From Paenibacillus sp. H1-7 (GTDB lineage: Bacteria > Bacillota > Bacilli > Paenibacillales > NBRC-103111): a DNA stretch of 64,000 nt. Positions 1-8,435 of the stretch are shown here, piece after piece (the first letter of the stretch is position 1; the number at the start of each line of letters is the position of its first letter). Below the pieces are notes generated by a model. It made no database searches, had not been told where the DNA came from, and saw only the letters and a list, made by a program, of their open reading frames with translations. The stretch lies in the NCBI RefSeq assembly GCF_022354825.1, contig NZ_CP031168.1, forward strand, positions 2,171,501 to 2,235,500. The letters run 5' to 3'. A program made the translations under genes and the position numbers.

Positions 1-198
1 GAGGCGGAGGCTGTGCTGCCGGACGGCAATAAGACGGGAATCGGCTACAAAAGTGTGCTGCGGCGCATTCAGCTGGTATACGGACCCGCATATGGAGTGG
101 AAATTACGAGCAGTAAAGGGAAAGGAACGGTTGTTCACATGACGCTTCCTACTATTAAATCTGGGACACTGGGGAGTCATGAGGAGGGGAACGGATGA
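1..198 (+). CDS. Sensor histidine kinase, C-terminal end (partial)
   Basis: The reading frame is open from the window edge and ends at a TGA at 196-198. The visible 65 residues contain GIGYKSVLRRIQLVYG, which matches the G-box end of a GHKL ATPase domain in YesM-type sensor kinases, followed by a short tail. The stop overlaps the next start (ATGA), so it is translationally coupled to the response regulator that follows. It would autophosphorylate at the membrane and pass phosphate to that regulator. The sensor part lies outside the window, so the signal is unknown. Confidence 0.85.
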   Translation, partial: EAEAVLPDGNKTGIGYKSVLRRIQLVYGPAYGVEITSSKGKGTVVHMTLPTIKSGTLGSHEEGNG

Positions 199-1730
199 GA
201 GGCAAGCTGTTTATTGCAGAGGATCAGCCCAACTTCCGCAAGGGGCTGCTGAAGCTGGCGGGAAAGCGGTCCGCCGAGTGGGTGGTGACGGGGGAAGCGG
301 CCAATGGCCGGGACGCCTTGATAATGATGGAGCAATGTGTCCCGGATCTCTTGCTGACCGATATCCGGATGCCCCATATTGATGGTCTGCAGCTGGCAGA
401 AGAAATCAGAAGCCGCGGCTGGCTGACGAAGATTGTGATTGTAACCGGATTCAAGGATTTTTCGTATGCCCAGTCCGCCGTCAAGTTCGGGGTGCTGGAT
501 TTTATCACGAAGCCTTGTGTGGAAACGGATATATTAAGCGTACTCGACCGGATTTATGTGCAGCTGATTGAAGAAAGCCAGTCCCAGCTTTTGGTGGAGG
601 GCTGGAAGCGCCAGCATGAAGACAGCGAGCTGCGCTCGGCTATTATGGGTATGCCCTGCAGCGGCGAAGAGGTGGAGGCTTTGCTGAAGCGAATGAAGCA
701 ATGCGAGCTGCATTTTTTCCGTTTTCCTACGTATTTCCCCCCGGAGAAGCATTATTCCGCCCAAGATGTGCCGCTTTTGCAGTTTGCTTTCGCCAATATT
801 GCCGGGGAGCACTTGAATAAATGGTTTCACGGCGGCTTTCGCCTGTTTCCCTTGAACGCATCAGAGTGGGCTTTATTGGTGGACCGGAGTGCTTCCCGGC
901 CGGATACACCCCCCTCATGGCCGCAGATACTCACCGATTCGGTCCATCATTATCTGAAGCTGGCTCTTGAATGCAGCGGACAAGGGCTATGCGCCAGCAC
1001 GGAGGAATTGCGCCAAGGCTACAGACAGTATTGCCGGGAAGGGGACAGGGACCACGGTTCTGCCAATGAATCACTGCTCAACCAGACGGCGCTTTACGAG
1101 AAGGAAAAGGAAATTATAACGTGGCTTATGTCGGAGGATAACAGCCGACTGAGCCGGGAGCTGCAGGAGCAAGCCGTCCGGATCAGCCATTTGCCCCCGC
1201 AAACCGCCAAGATCGAAGCGCTGCTGCTGGCTGCAGCCATTCTCCGGCTGGTGCAGGTCCAGTTTCCCGAATGGCAAATGGCCGTGCGCCCCATAGAGTG
1301 GGATTCTGTCTACAAATGTGCGACGCCGGATGATATTGCGGTATGGCTGCAGGGATACATCCATGAATTCCTGAAGTCCCACAATAACTGGCTTGCCAGT
1401 AAGAATGATAACCCGGTCAAGCAGGCCATCCGGTTTATTGAAGAATCATACATGGGGGTATGCGGCTTGGCCGAGGTGGCGGCCCATGTCCATCTCAACC
1501 CCAGCTATTTCAGTAATCTGTTTAAAAAGGAAACCGGGGAAAGTGTAACCGGCTATATCCAGAACCTGCGCGTACAGAAAGCGAAGCTTCTGCTGAAAAG
1601 CACAGATATGAAAATATTCGAAATTTCCGAGGCCACCGGCTTCAACGACTCCAATTATTTCACGCATATGTTCAACAAAATAGCAGGAGTCTCCCCCAAA
1701 GAATACCGCAAGCAGATGGCCGGACAGTGA
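195..1730 (+). CDS. AraC-type response regulator (YesN-like)
   Basis: This is a two-component response regulator of 511 residues. The receiver domain is at about 1-120, with the acidic pair E9-D10, the phospho-acceptor Asp56 in LLLTDIRMP and the switch lysine in FITKP near 107. A long linker of low conservation follows. A C-terminal AraC DNA-binding domain covers about 400-505, with two helix-turn-helix motifs (NPSYFSNLFKKETG; SNYFTHMFNKIAGVSPKEYR). It overlaps the upstream kinase by 4 bases. Family members of this length usually control nearby sugar importers or hydrolases, so the target is probably the carbohydrate genes here or just left of the window. Confidence 0.92.
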   Translation: MRGKLFIAEDQPNFRKGLLKLAGKRSAEWVVTGEAANGRDALIMMEQCVPDLLLTDIRMPHIDGLQLAEEIRSRGWLTKIVIVTGFKDFSYAQSAVKFGVLDFITKPCVETDILSVLDRIYVQLIEESQSQLLVEGWKRQHEDSELRSAIMGMPCSGEEVEALLKRMKQCELHFFRFPTYFPPEKHYSAQDVPLLQFAFANIAGEHLNKWFHGGFRLFPLNASEWALLVDRSASRPDTPPSWPQILTDSVHHYLKLALECSGQGLCASTEELRQGYRQYCREGDRDHGSANESLLNQTALYEKEKEIITWLMSEDNSRLSRELQEQAVRISHLPPQTAKIEALLLAAAILRLVQVQFPEWQMAVRPIEWDSVYKCATPDDIAVWLQGYIHEFLKSHNNWLASKNDNPVKQAIRFIEESYMGVCGLAEVAAHVHLNPSYFSNLFKKETGESVTGYIQNLRVQKAKLLLKSTDMKIFEISEATGFNDSNYFTHMFNKIAGVSPKEYRKQMAGQ

Positions 1731-1847
1731 CTCTTTCAGGAAAAATGTCCATTTGCACCGTGCCCAAACCGGTTAAATAGGAATCTCTGAGGGAACTTCA
1801 TCCACTGGCAGACAAGCATCGCCAGCCGAATCATGGGGAGTGGAATT

Positions 1848-1943
1848 ATGGGAATCCGTTTTGTCAAAACGGCGGCCGCCGTGTATCTATCTTTCCTGGC
1901 CGCCAATCTGTTTTCCTTAAAGCAGGTGTTTTATGCGTACTAG
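1848..1943 (+). pseudogene. N-terminal remnant of an aromatic acid exporter-like membrane protein
   Basis: A 31-codon frame begins MGIRFVKTAAAVYLSFLAAN, which resembles the first membrane helix of the DUF939/FUSC aromatic acid exporter family, whose proteins are about ten times longer. It stops at a TAG at 1941-1943. The downstream sda-like gene begins inside its last codons in another frame. I infer a truncated gene whose 3' part was replaced by the sda unit. The identification rests on 31 residues only. Confidence 0.4.
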
Positions 1944-2157
1944 CGGCTTTGACCTTCTGAAGGACCAAGAATTGATAGAATTATATTACCTTGTTTTGAA
2001 ACTTGATATTGATAAGGAGTTTCAAATGCTAATCTACGGAGAGTTAAAGGCAAGAGGATTCATCCGCTCTAAATATAAAAACACTCAACTGCCAAGCAGT
2101 CGTCGGATGCAATTCAACAGTAATACTCTTAAAGTACTTAGAGGAGCTAAAGATTGA
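1933..2157 (+). CDS. sda: Sda-like sporulation histidine kinase inhibitor
   Basis: This 74-residue protein has a core at about 8-45 (LLKDQELIELYYLVLKLDI, then a DKEF...LI..EL.ARG pattern) that aligns by eye with Bacillus Sda (LSDELLIESY..., RDF.ELI..EIK.R). Sda is a small helical hairpin that binds the dimerisation domain of sporulation kinases and blocks autophosphorylation when DNA replication is disturbed. This copy is longer than the usual 45-55 residues because of a basic C-terminal tail of about 28 residues. The start is the ATG at 1933, after a weak AGGTG site. A repeat element of the same type as in the central array begins 5 bases after the stop. Confidence 0.7.
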   Translation: MRTSGFDLLKDQELIELYYLVLKLDIDKEFQMLIYGELKARGFIRSKYKNTQLPSSRRMQFNSNTLKVLRGAKD

Positions 2158-2162
2158 TTAAA

Positions 2163-2240
2163 CTAACGGATACGATCGATCGCTTAATAAAAAACGAAAG
2201 ATGCAGCTGCCAGCTCTGCACCGGCAGCTGCTTTATATTA
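2163..2240 (+). repeat. Site A + hairpin element after sda
   Basis: CTAACGGATACGATCG at 2163-2178 is a variant of the central-array site A. It is followed by a perfect 9-base hairpin (GCAGCTGCC 2203-2211, GGCAGCTGC 2223-2231) and a T-rich run that probably terminates sda transcription. No site B is visible. This copy lies about 17 kb outside the main array. Confidence 0.75.
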
Positions 2241-2310
2241 TTGCGCAAATTTGCAAGGTAATTATATCTAAAAAAGGAAATTGGTATGTTCTGGCACCTG
2301 ATAATCCGTT

Positions 2311-2340
2311 CTAATGATTATGCCCTGATTATGGACTTCC
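2311..2340 (+). promoter_or_regulatory. Candidate AraC-type operator in front of the membrane AraC regulator gene
   Basis: Two TGATTAT half-sites (2315-2321 and 2326-2332) are spaced by exactly 11 bases, one helical turn, as expected for direct-repeat AraC-family operators. The whole 30-base block recurs at 4813-4842 with 26 of 30 bases identical. A further TGATAAT is at 2299. I infer binding by the product of the gene starting at 2401. Confidence 0.6.
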
Positions 2341-2400
2341 ATTAAGCCCGTCTCTATAATAGGAGAAACATTAGATGAAACGGCTTACGAGGGAGATGCC

Positions 2401-4689
2401 ATGAAAATTCGTTCCAGCAAATATTTCACCCGTCTCTTGATGTACAGTCTGCTGATCGGTTCTATTCCAGTTATCATCATTGGAGTGATCTCATATTACA
2501 AAGCCTATTCTATAGTTCAGGATAAGGTCAACTATAGCAGCATGGCGACACTTCAGCAGACCCAACTTCGTGTGGAGCAAATCCTCAAGACGATCGATCA
2601 TTCGGTTACACAGTATATTGGCTCGCCTCTTGTAGTGAATGCTATGTCGCTCCCTTATTCAGCAGCCCATTATCAGGTGTATAATGAAATGTACCAGAGT
2701 ATGGTACGCAGCCAAACCTTCGAGCTGACAATAAACAATATGACGGTACTGAATTTAAAAGGTCAATGGGGCGTCGACAACAACAATATTTTTACATTCG
2801 ACGATGTTAAGAATCTGGATCAGCTTCTCCAGTATGAGAAGCTGCCTTCATTTTCCCTTTGGGTAACGGATGAGGACAAGAGTTCGCCAAGTATACATCT
2901 TGTGAAGAAAATCCCTCTGAATTCACTGAAAGCCGACGGACTGGCCATCGTGAGCATCGCCGAATCACAGCTGGCGAGACTTCTTGCAGCCGACAGCCGG
3001 ATTGGCAGCATCATGGTCATGGATAAGGATTACCGCCTGTTGTCTCGAAGCGATCAGAAAGTGCAGCAATCCGGCTTGGAGCAGCTGGTTGCCGAGATGC
3101 AAAGGCGAAGTGAAACGGAAGGACAATTCAATGTAGAGCTTGAAGGGGACAATACAAGCGTCATCATGCGCAAGTCAAGTTATAATGGCTGGATTTATGT
3201 GTCCGCCATATCCATAAAGGATATTACCCGAGATTCCCGCTCTATAGGCTGGGTTACTCTGATTGTATGCCTGCTCATGGTTCTGATAACCGGCGGACTG
3301 GCACTGTTCGGTTCCCGGACGTTCTACCAACCGGTTCGCAAATTGGTCGCGAAAATGGGAGACAGATTCGGAGAACCGCCAGAAGAAGCCCGTGCCGATG
3401 AATTTGCCTTGATCGGTTATCGGCTGCAATCCATGCTGCAGACGGAATCCCGCCTCTTGGATCAGCTTACGGGACAAGTACGGGAGCTGAAGCAGTTTTT
3501 TGTCATGAAGCTGATTCGTGGCGAGGAAAAAGAGTCTCAGCTGCCGGTCAGATGGAAAGAGTATGGCTATCAAGCCAATTGGGAGTGGCATGCCATACTC
3601 GCTATTCAGATCGATTCTCTGGAGAAGTCCCAGTATAATGAAAATGACCGCGATCTGCTGCTCTTCGCCATCGCAAATATCGTTGGAGAGCTGATCCCCG
3701 CCGAGGAACGGTTAGATCCGGTGATGCTGGAACAATCCCAGATTACGGTTATCGGAGGGGCGGGAGCTACGGATGAAGAGTACAAGAACCGGTTGTTTGC
3801 CATGGCGGAGCTTATCCAGAGAACCGTGCTGCATTACCTGAAGCTGCAAATTAGCATCGGCATCAGCCGTCCTGAGAAGCGGCTCATCGATATTGCTGTC
3901 TCTGCCGAGCAAGCGCTAGAGGCGCTTCGCTACCGGATTCGTTACGGCCCGGGATCCGTTCTGTTTATCGATGATGTTCAGCCTGAAGACGTAGTATCCA
4001 GAGTGTTCCCGCACCGTGCGGCCAAAGAACTCTACGATGCAGTTAAGCTGGCGGAGCGGACAAGGGCTGACGAACTGTTGGAACGCTGCATTGAACTGAT
4101 CTTTCAAGAGCAAGCCGACTGGCGCCAATACCGAATGGCATTGGTGAGGCTGTACACGATGCTTACCGAGCTTGGACAGTACGAGATAACACCGGATACA
4201 AGGAAAGATACAGAGATAGAATTACCACCTGATCAGGAAAAGCTGCTTTTTGACAGACTGCTCGATCTCAGATCCCAGGAGGAAATACGTTATTGGTTTA
4301 GCGATACCGTCATTGCCCCGGTCATGCGCAGGATGGAACAGCAGAGCAAGTCTCATACCAAGAAAATATCGGACCAGCTGACGGATTTGATCCACCGGAG
4401 CTTCGACACCGAGCTTACCCTTGAGGCTTGCGCGAGGCAATTGAACTACCACCCCAACTATTTGGGTCCGCTGTTCAGTAAGGAAAAAGGGATCAGCTTC
4501 AGTGAGTACCTGCAAAACTACCGTTTGCAGATGGCGAAGCGATGGCTGGTCGAGACAGATATGAAGATCGCGGATATCGCGGAAAGACTGACCTATACTA
4601 ACCCTCAGAATTTCATCCGCTTTTTCCGCAAGATGGAGAATATGACGCCCGGACAATACCGGGAATTGCACGGCCATCATAAAATATGA
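2401..4689 (+). CDS. Membrane-anchored AraC-family transcriptional regulator
   Basis: This 762-residue one-component regulator has a transmembrane helix at about 12-33, an extracellular sensor region (Cache-like by position) to about 283, a second helix at 284-306, a long cytoplasmic linker, and an AraC DNA-binding domain at about 653-755 (LNYHPNYLGPLFSKEKG; NPQNFIRFFRKMENMTPGQYR). Such proteins sense an external sugar or a binding protein and activate importer operons. It sits directly upstream of two permeases and a binding protein. The same 30-base operator-like block stands before this gene and before the permease operon, which suggests autoregulation plus operon control. Confidence 0.9.
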   Translation: MKIRSSKYFTRLLMYSLLIGSIPVIIIGVISYYKAYSIVQDKVNYSSMATLQQTQLRVEQILKTIDHSVTQYIGSPLVVNAMSLPYSAAHYQVYNEMYQSMVRSQTFELTINNMTVLNLKGQWGVDNNNIFTFDDVKNLDQLLQYEKLPSFSLWVTDEDKSSPSIHLVKKIPLNSLKADGLAIVSIAESQLARLLAADSRIGSIMVMDKDYRLLSRSDQKVQQSGLEQLVAEMQRRSETEGQFNVELEGDNTSVIMRKSSYNGWIYVSAISIKDITRDSRSIGWVTLIVCLLMVLITGGLALFGSRTFYQPVRKLVAKMGDRFGEPPEEARADEFALIGYRLQSMLQTESRLLDQLTGQVRELKQFFVMKLIRGEEKESQLPVRWKEYGYQANWEWHAILAIQIDSLEKSQYNENDRDLLLFAIANIVGELIPAEERLDPVMLEQSQITVIGGAGATDEEYKNRLFAMAELIQRTVLHYLKLQISIGISRPEKRLIDIAVSAEQALEALRYRIRYGPGSVLFIDDVQPEDVVSRVFPHRAAKELYDAVKLAERTRADELLERCIELIFQEQADWRQYRMALVRLYTMLTELGQYEITPDTRKDTEIELPPDQEKLLFDRLLDLRSQEEIRYWFSDTVIAPVMRRMEQQSKSHTKKISDQLTDLIHRSFDTELTLEACARQLNYHPNYLGPLFSKEKGISFSEYLQNYRLQMAKRWLVETDMKIADIAERLTYTNPQNFIRFFRKMENMTPGQYRELHGHHKI

Positions 4690-4758
4690 ACATAACAAAT
4701 CGAGACTCCTTGCGATAGGCTCCCAACCTGTCATTGGGGGTCTTCTTTGATGTAGACA

Positions 4759-4842
4759 TGATTATTCCACACGTGATGATGATTATAGCCCCTACAGCGA
4801 CAAACTCCCTTCCTAATGATTATACCTCGATTATAGACTTCC
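4759..4842 (+). promoter_or_regulatory. Candidate operator cluster before the first permease operon
   Basis: Single TGATTAT sites occur at 4759-4765 and 4780-4786. A 30-base block at 4813-4842 carries TGATTAT (4817-4823) and CGATTAT (4828-4834), again 11 bases apart. That block matches the one at 2311-2340. It lies 60-150 bases before the start of the permease gene, a fitting place for an activator site. Confidence 0.6.
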
Positions 4843-4904
4843 GCTTGTCGGCCGCTTATCTTGAAGATACGCACAAGACAAGAAACACGAAGGTGGAGTC
4901 GAAG

Positions 4905-5864
4905 ATGAATCAAATCAAAGGAAATCTTGCGCTTGAAATGTCTGTAGCTGGGCCGAAGAAGCAAAGCTTCTGGGGCCAGATAGGGAGGAACAAATGGCTG
5001 TATGGGATGCTGGCCCCTGGAGTCCTTTACTTCCTGTTGTTCAAATACGCCCCCATGTGGGGACTTCTTATGGCTTTCAAGGATTATCAGCCTTATCTGG
5101 GCTTTTTCGGCAGCAAGTGGGTTGGCATGAAGCACTTCGAGCGGCTGTTCCATGATCCGGTGTTCTGGATGCTTCTGAGGAATACCTTGGTGATGGCCGG
5201 GTACAATATTATCTTCTTTTTTCCCGCACCGATCCTGCTCTCTCTTATGATTAATGAAGTACGCCGTGAGAAATTCAAACGGGTTATACAGACTGTCATC
5301 TACGTACCCCATTTTGTCTCCTGGGTCGTGGTGGTCGGCATCGCCTATACCTTTTTTACCATGGATGGAGGACTGGTGAATGAAGCCATCAAGGCAATGG
5401 GCGGGAACAAGATCAACTTTCTTGCCAGCGCAGACTGGTTTAGAACGATGATCACACTGGAAGTCATTTGGAAGGAAACGGGCTGGGGAACCATTATATT
5501 CCTTGCAGCCTTGGCAGGAGTCGATCCCCAGCTCTACGAAGCTGCAAAAATGGACGGTGCGGGTAGGCTGCGACAACTATGGCACGTGACGCTCCCGGCC
5601 ATCCGCTCTACAATTATCATTCTTTTCATCCTCCGGCTAGGTACCTTTTTGGACACGGGCTTTGAGCAAATCTTCCTGATGCTGAATCCGATTAACCGAG
5701 AGGTCGGGGAAGTGTTTGATACTTATGTGTATACGGCGGGGATTACGCAAGGGCAGTTCAGTTTCAGTACCGCAGTCGGACTTTTCAAGTCGGTTGTCGG
5801 ATTTGTACTGGTCATTGGTTCCAACTGGATGGCCAAAAAATTCGGTGAGGAAGGGGTGTACTAG
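4905..5864 (+). CDS. Sugar ABC transporter permease, LplB type
   Basis: This is a 319-residue inner-membrane permease with about six hydrophobic helices and the cytoplasmic EAA loop EAAKMDGAGRLRQLWHVTLP, which docks the ATPase. The open frame extends upstream to 4734. I chose the ATG at 4905 because AAGGTGGAG lies just before it and because the upstream part overlaps the operator repeats. It forms a heterodimer with the next permease and receives substrate from the lipoprotein at 6792. No ATPase gene is present. In this family a shared MsmX-type ATPase encoded elsewhere normally serves several importers. Confidence 0.92.
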   Translation: MNQIKGNLALEMSVAGPKKQSFWGQIGRNKWLYGMLAPGVLYFLLFKYAPMWGLLMAFKDYQPYLGFFGSKWVGMKHFERLFHDPVFWMLLRNTLVMAGYNIIFFFPAPILLSLMINEVRREKFKRVIQTVIYVPHFVSWVVVVGIAYTFFTMDGGLVNEAIKAMGGNKINFLASADWFRTMITLEVIWKETGWGTIIFLAALAGVDPQLYEAAKMDGAGRLRQLWHVTLPAIRSTIIILFILRLGTFLDTGFEQIFLMLNPINREVGEVFDTYVYTAGITQGQFSFSTAVGLFKSVVGFVLVIGSNWMAKKFGEEGVY

Positions 5865-5867
5865 TCT

Positions 5868-6740
5868 ATGAATCAACAAAACCGAAGCTGGGGAACCCAG
5901 CTCTTCGAGTGGACTAACATTGCCATCCTGATTTTGGTGGCGGCTGTGATGCTCATCCCGTTTCTATATATCCTATTGATTTCCTTCGCGACGGAGCAGG
6001 AGGTGTTGGCCAAAAGCTTCCTCGTATTTCCAACCCAATTCTCGTTGACGGGCTACCGTTACATCTTCTCTACTCCCATACTGCTTCGCAGCCTGGCAGT
6101 CACCATTGGGGTAACGGTGATAGGGACATTTGTGAACCTGCTGCTGACGGTGCTGATGGCGTATCCGCTTGCCCGCAGAGATTTGTACGGACGCCGTCCC
6201 ATCATGCTCATGGTTATCTTCACGATGGTGTTCAACGCAGGCATAGTGCCTACCTTTTTGATTGTCAAAGCGCTGCACCTCACCAATACCTACTGGGCGC
6301 TTATGATTCCTGGCGCGATCAGTGCTTTTAATATGATCATCATCAAAAATTTCTTTCAGCAGCTGCCTGACGGTTTGGAGGAATCCGCCAAGATCGACGG
6401 CTGCAATGACCTTGGGATTTTATTCCGTATTGTCATCCCGCTATCTCTGCCTGCTATTGCGACATTTGCGCTATTCTATGCAGTAACTCATTGGAATACC
6501 TTTCTGAGCGCTATTTTGTACATCAACGATTCAAAGAAATGGCCTATTCAGGTCCTGTTAAGACAGATCGTGATCTTGTCGGAGAAAGGGTTGTCCGATA
6601 TGAACGAGGCGCCCCCTCCGCCGTCCAAGATTATCAACATGGCGGTTATCGTGTTCTCCACCGTCCCGATTCTGTCGGTTTATCCCTTTTTGCAAAAGCA
6701 CTTCGCCAAGGGAGTGCTGCTAGGTTCAGTTAAAGGATGA
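5868..6740 (+). CDS. Sugar ABC transporter permease, LplC/MalG type
   Basis: This 290-residue permease is the partner of the preceding gene and starts 3 bases after it. It has about six membrane helices and the EAA loop EESAKIDGCNDLGILFRIVI at about 165-185, and it ends with the family-typical FAKGVLLGSVKG. An AAGGGGTG-like ribosome site lies inside the end of the upstream gene, so the pair is coupled. The importer class takes up oligosaccharides or sugar acids; the substrate cannot be read from the sequence. Confidence 0.93.
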   Translation: MNQQNRSWGTQLFEWTNIAILILVAAVMLIPFLYILLISFATEQEVLAKSFLVFPTQFSLTGYRYIFSTPILLRSLAVTIGVTVIGTFVNLLLTVLMAYPLARRDLYGRRPIMLMVIFTMVFNAGIVPTFLIVKALHLTNTYWALMIPGAISAFNMIIIKNFFQQLPDGLEESAKIDGCNDLGILFRIVIPLSLPAIATFALFYAVTHWNTFLSAILYINDSKKWPIQVLLRQIVILSEKGLSDMNEAPPPPSKIINMAVIVFSTVPILSVYPFLQKHFAKGVLLGSVKG

Positions 6741-6791
6741 CCTGTTCATCTTTTGATACAATATCTTCAATATGATGAGGGGGAGTAAGAC

Positions 6792-8327
6792 ATGAAGCAG
6801 TTAAACCACAAAATGTCCCTAACGGGTCTTGCAGTCATTTTGACGGCCGCCAGTTTATCGGCGTGTGGCGGTAATCAGGAAGCGAAAAACACAAACACAA
6901 CATCAAACGGACAGTTTACATTCACGATGATGAACCAGTATTCGTCGACAGAGCCTCCCAAGGCCGACAATCCGATAATTAAGCGGATCGAGGAATACAC
7001 GAATACCAAGATCAATGCCACTTGGGTTCCGGCGTCCGCTTACAATGACAAAGTTAACGTCTCCATCGCCTCCAATGATCTGCCTCAGGTACTGATGATT
7101 GCGGATACCAAGTCCTCATCCATCATCAATGCAGAGCGGTCGGGCATGTTCTGGGAGATCGGCCCCTATATCAAGGAGTTTCCCAACCTGAGCAAGTACA
7201 ACGCTAGTGAGCAGGTACTGAACAATATCTCCGTGGATGGCAAGATTTACGGTTTGTACCGCGCCAGAGCGCTGGCCCGCCAGGGTGTCGCCTTCCGGCA
7301 GGATTGGTTGGACAATCTGGGCTTGCGGCAACCCAAGACCATCGATGATCTCTACAAGGTTATCCAAGCATTCGCTTTAAACGATCCGGACAAAAACGGC
7401 AAAAACGATACCTTCGGGCTAGTGGAAGCCGAGGATTCCGGAGGCGCCGGCGCCATGGGACTCACCGGCTTTCAGACCATCGCCTCTTTCTTCGGAGCGC
7501 CGAACCAATGGGCTATTCAGGATGGCAAAGCAGTTCCCCTATTTATGACTAAAGAAAATATGGAAGCGATGAAGTTCTACAAGAAGCTGTATGACGAAAA
7601 GCTGATTAACCAGGATTTCGCGGCAACCAAAGTCAACAAACAGCAAGAGCAATTTTATCAAGGCAAGGCTGGCATGCTGTTCACTACCCTCGACTTCGTG
7701 ATCACCGGGGGAAACGAGCTGAAGAAAGCCAACCCTGCTGCCAAGATCGATATTGTCAGCAAAATTCAGGGACCTAAGGGTGAGCGGGTGTTTGCAACGA
7801 CCGGATATAACGGAATGTTCGTGTTCCCGAAGGCCACCGTCAAGTCGGAGGCGGAGCTGATGCAGCTTCTTGGCTTCTTCGACAAAATCGTCGATGACCA
7901 AATGATGTATACCTGGACGTGGGGGATCGAGGGTGTCCATTACACCAAAGGAGCGGACGGAGAGCCGGTCATCTCTGACCAGACGGCGTATGCCAACGAG
8001 GTATCTCCTCTCAAGCAGCTGCCCACCTATGACGGTGCGCTGATGATCTGGAAGGGGAAGGGGGAGGCGGACAATAAATTCCGCACCATGATGAAAACCA
8101 ACGAAGCCATTGCCATATCCAATCCGGTAGAGCCCTTGATCTCACAGACGGCTGTGGAGAAGGGAACGGAGCTGAACAAGATCATTGCCGACGCCCGTGT
8201 CAAATTCATTATGGGAACCCTTGATGAAGCTGGTTTCAATAAAGAAGTGGAGAAGTGGCGCTCCCAGGGCGGTGACCAGATGATCAAGGATTATACGGAG
8301 CTGTATGCGAAGCAGGCTAAGAAATAA
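6792..8327 (+). CDS. Extracellular solute-binding lipoprotein, LplA type
   Basis: This 511-residue lipoprotein has a signal peptide ending in the lipobox LSAC with the lipidated Cys at 25, followed by a Thr/Asn-rich linker and a two-lobed sugar-binding fold. The segments FTFTMMNQYSSTEPP and the Asp/Asn-rich DPDKNGKNDTFGL are typical of the LplA group. It starts behind GAGGGGGAG, 51 bases after the permease, and completes the importer encoded at 4905-6740. It binds the imported glycan at the outer face of the membrane. Confidence 0.92.
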   Translation: MKQLNHKMSLTGLAVILTAASLSACGGNQEAKNTNTTSNGQFTFTMMNQYSSTEPPKADNPIIKRIEEYTNTKINATWVPASAYNDKVNVSIASNDLPQVLMIADTKSSSIINAERSGMFWEIGPYIKEFPNLSKYNASEQVLNNISVDGKIYGLYRARALARQGVAFRQDWLDNLGLRQPKTIDDLYKVIQAFALNDPDKNGKNDTFGLVEAEDSGGAGAMGLTGFQTIASFFGAPNQWAIQDGKAVPLFMTKENMEAMKFYKKLYDEKLINQDFAATKVNKQQEQFYQGKAGMLFTTLDFVITGGNELKKANPAAKIDIVSKIQGPKGERVFATTGYNGMFVFPKATVKSEAELMQLLGFFDKIVDDQMMYTWTWGIEGVHYTKGADGEPVISDQTAYANEVSPLKQLPTYDGALMIWKGKGEADNKFRTMMKTNEAIAISNPVEPLISQTAVEKGTELNKIIADARVKFIMGTLDEAGFNKEVEKWRSQGGDQMIKDYTELYAKQAKK

Positions 8328-8435
8328 TGCGGCTAGGTAAAGAAAATGAGGTGCGTTACGAGTTAGTTGCCGGAGGACAATGCATTTGTTCTGTGGGCTT
8401 GTCTTGTGAAGCCACGCATTTGGGAGGTCTAAGAT

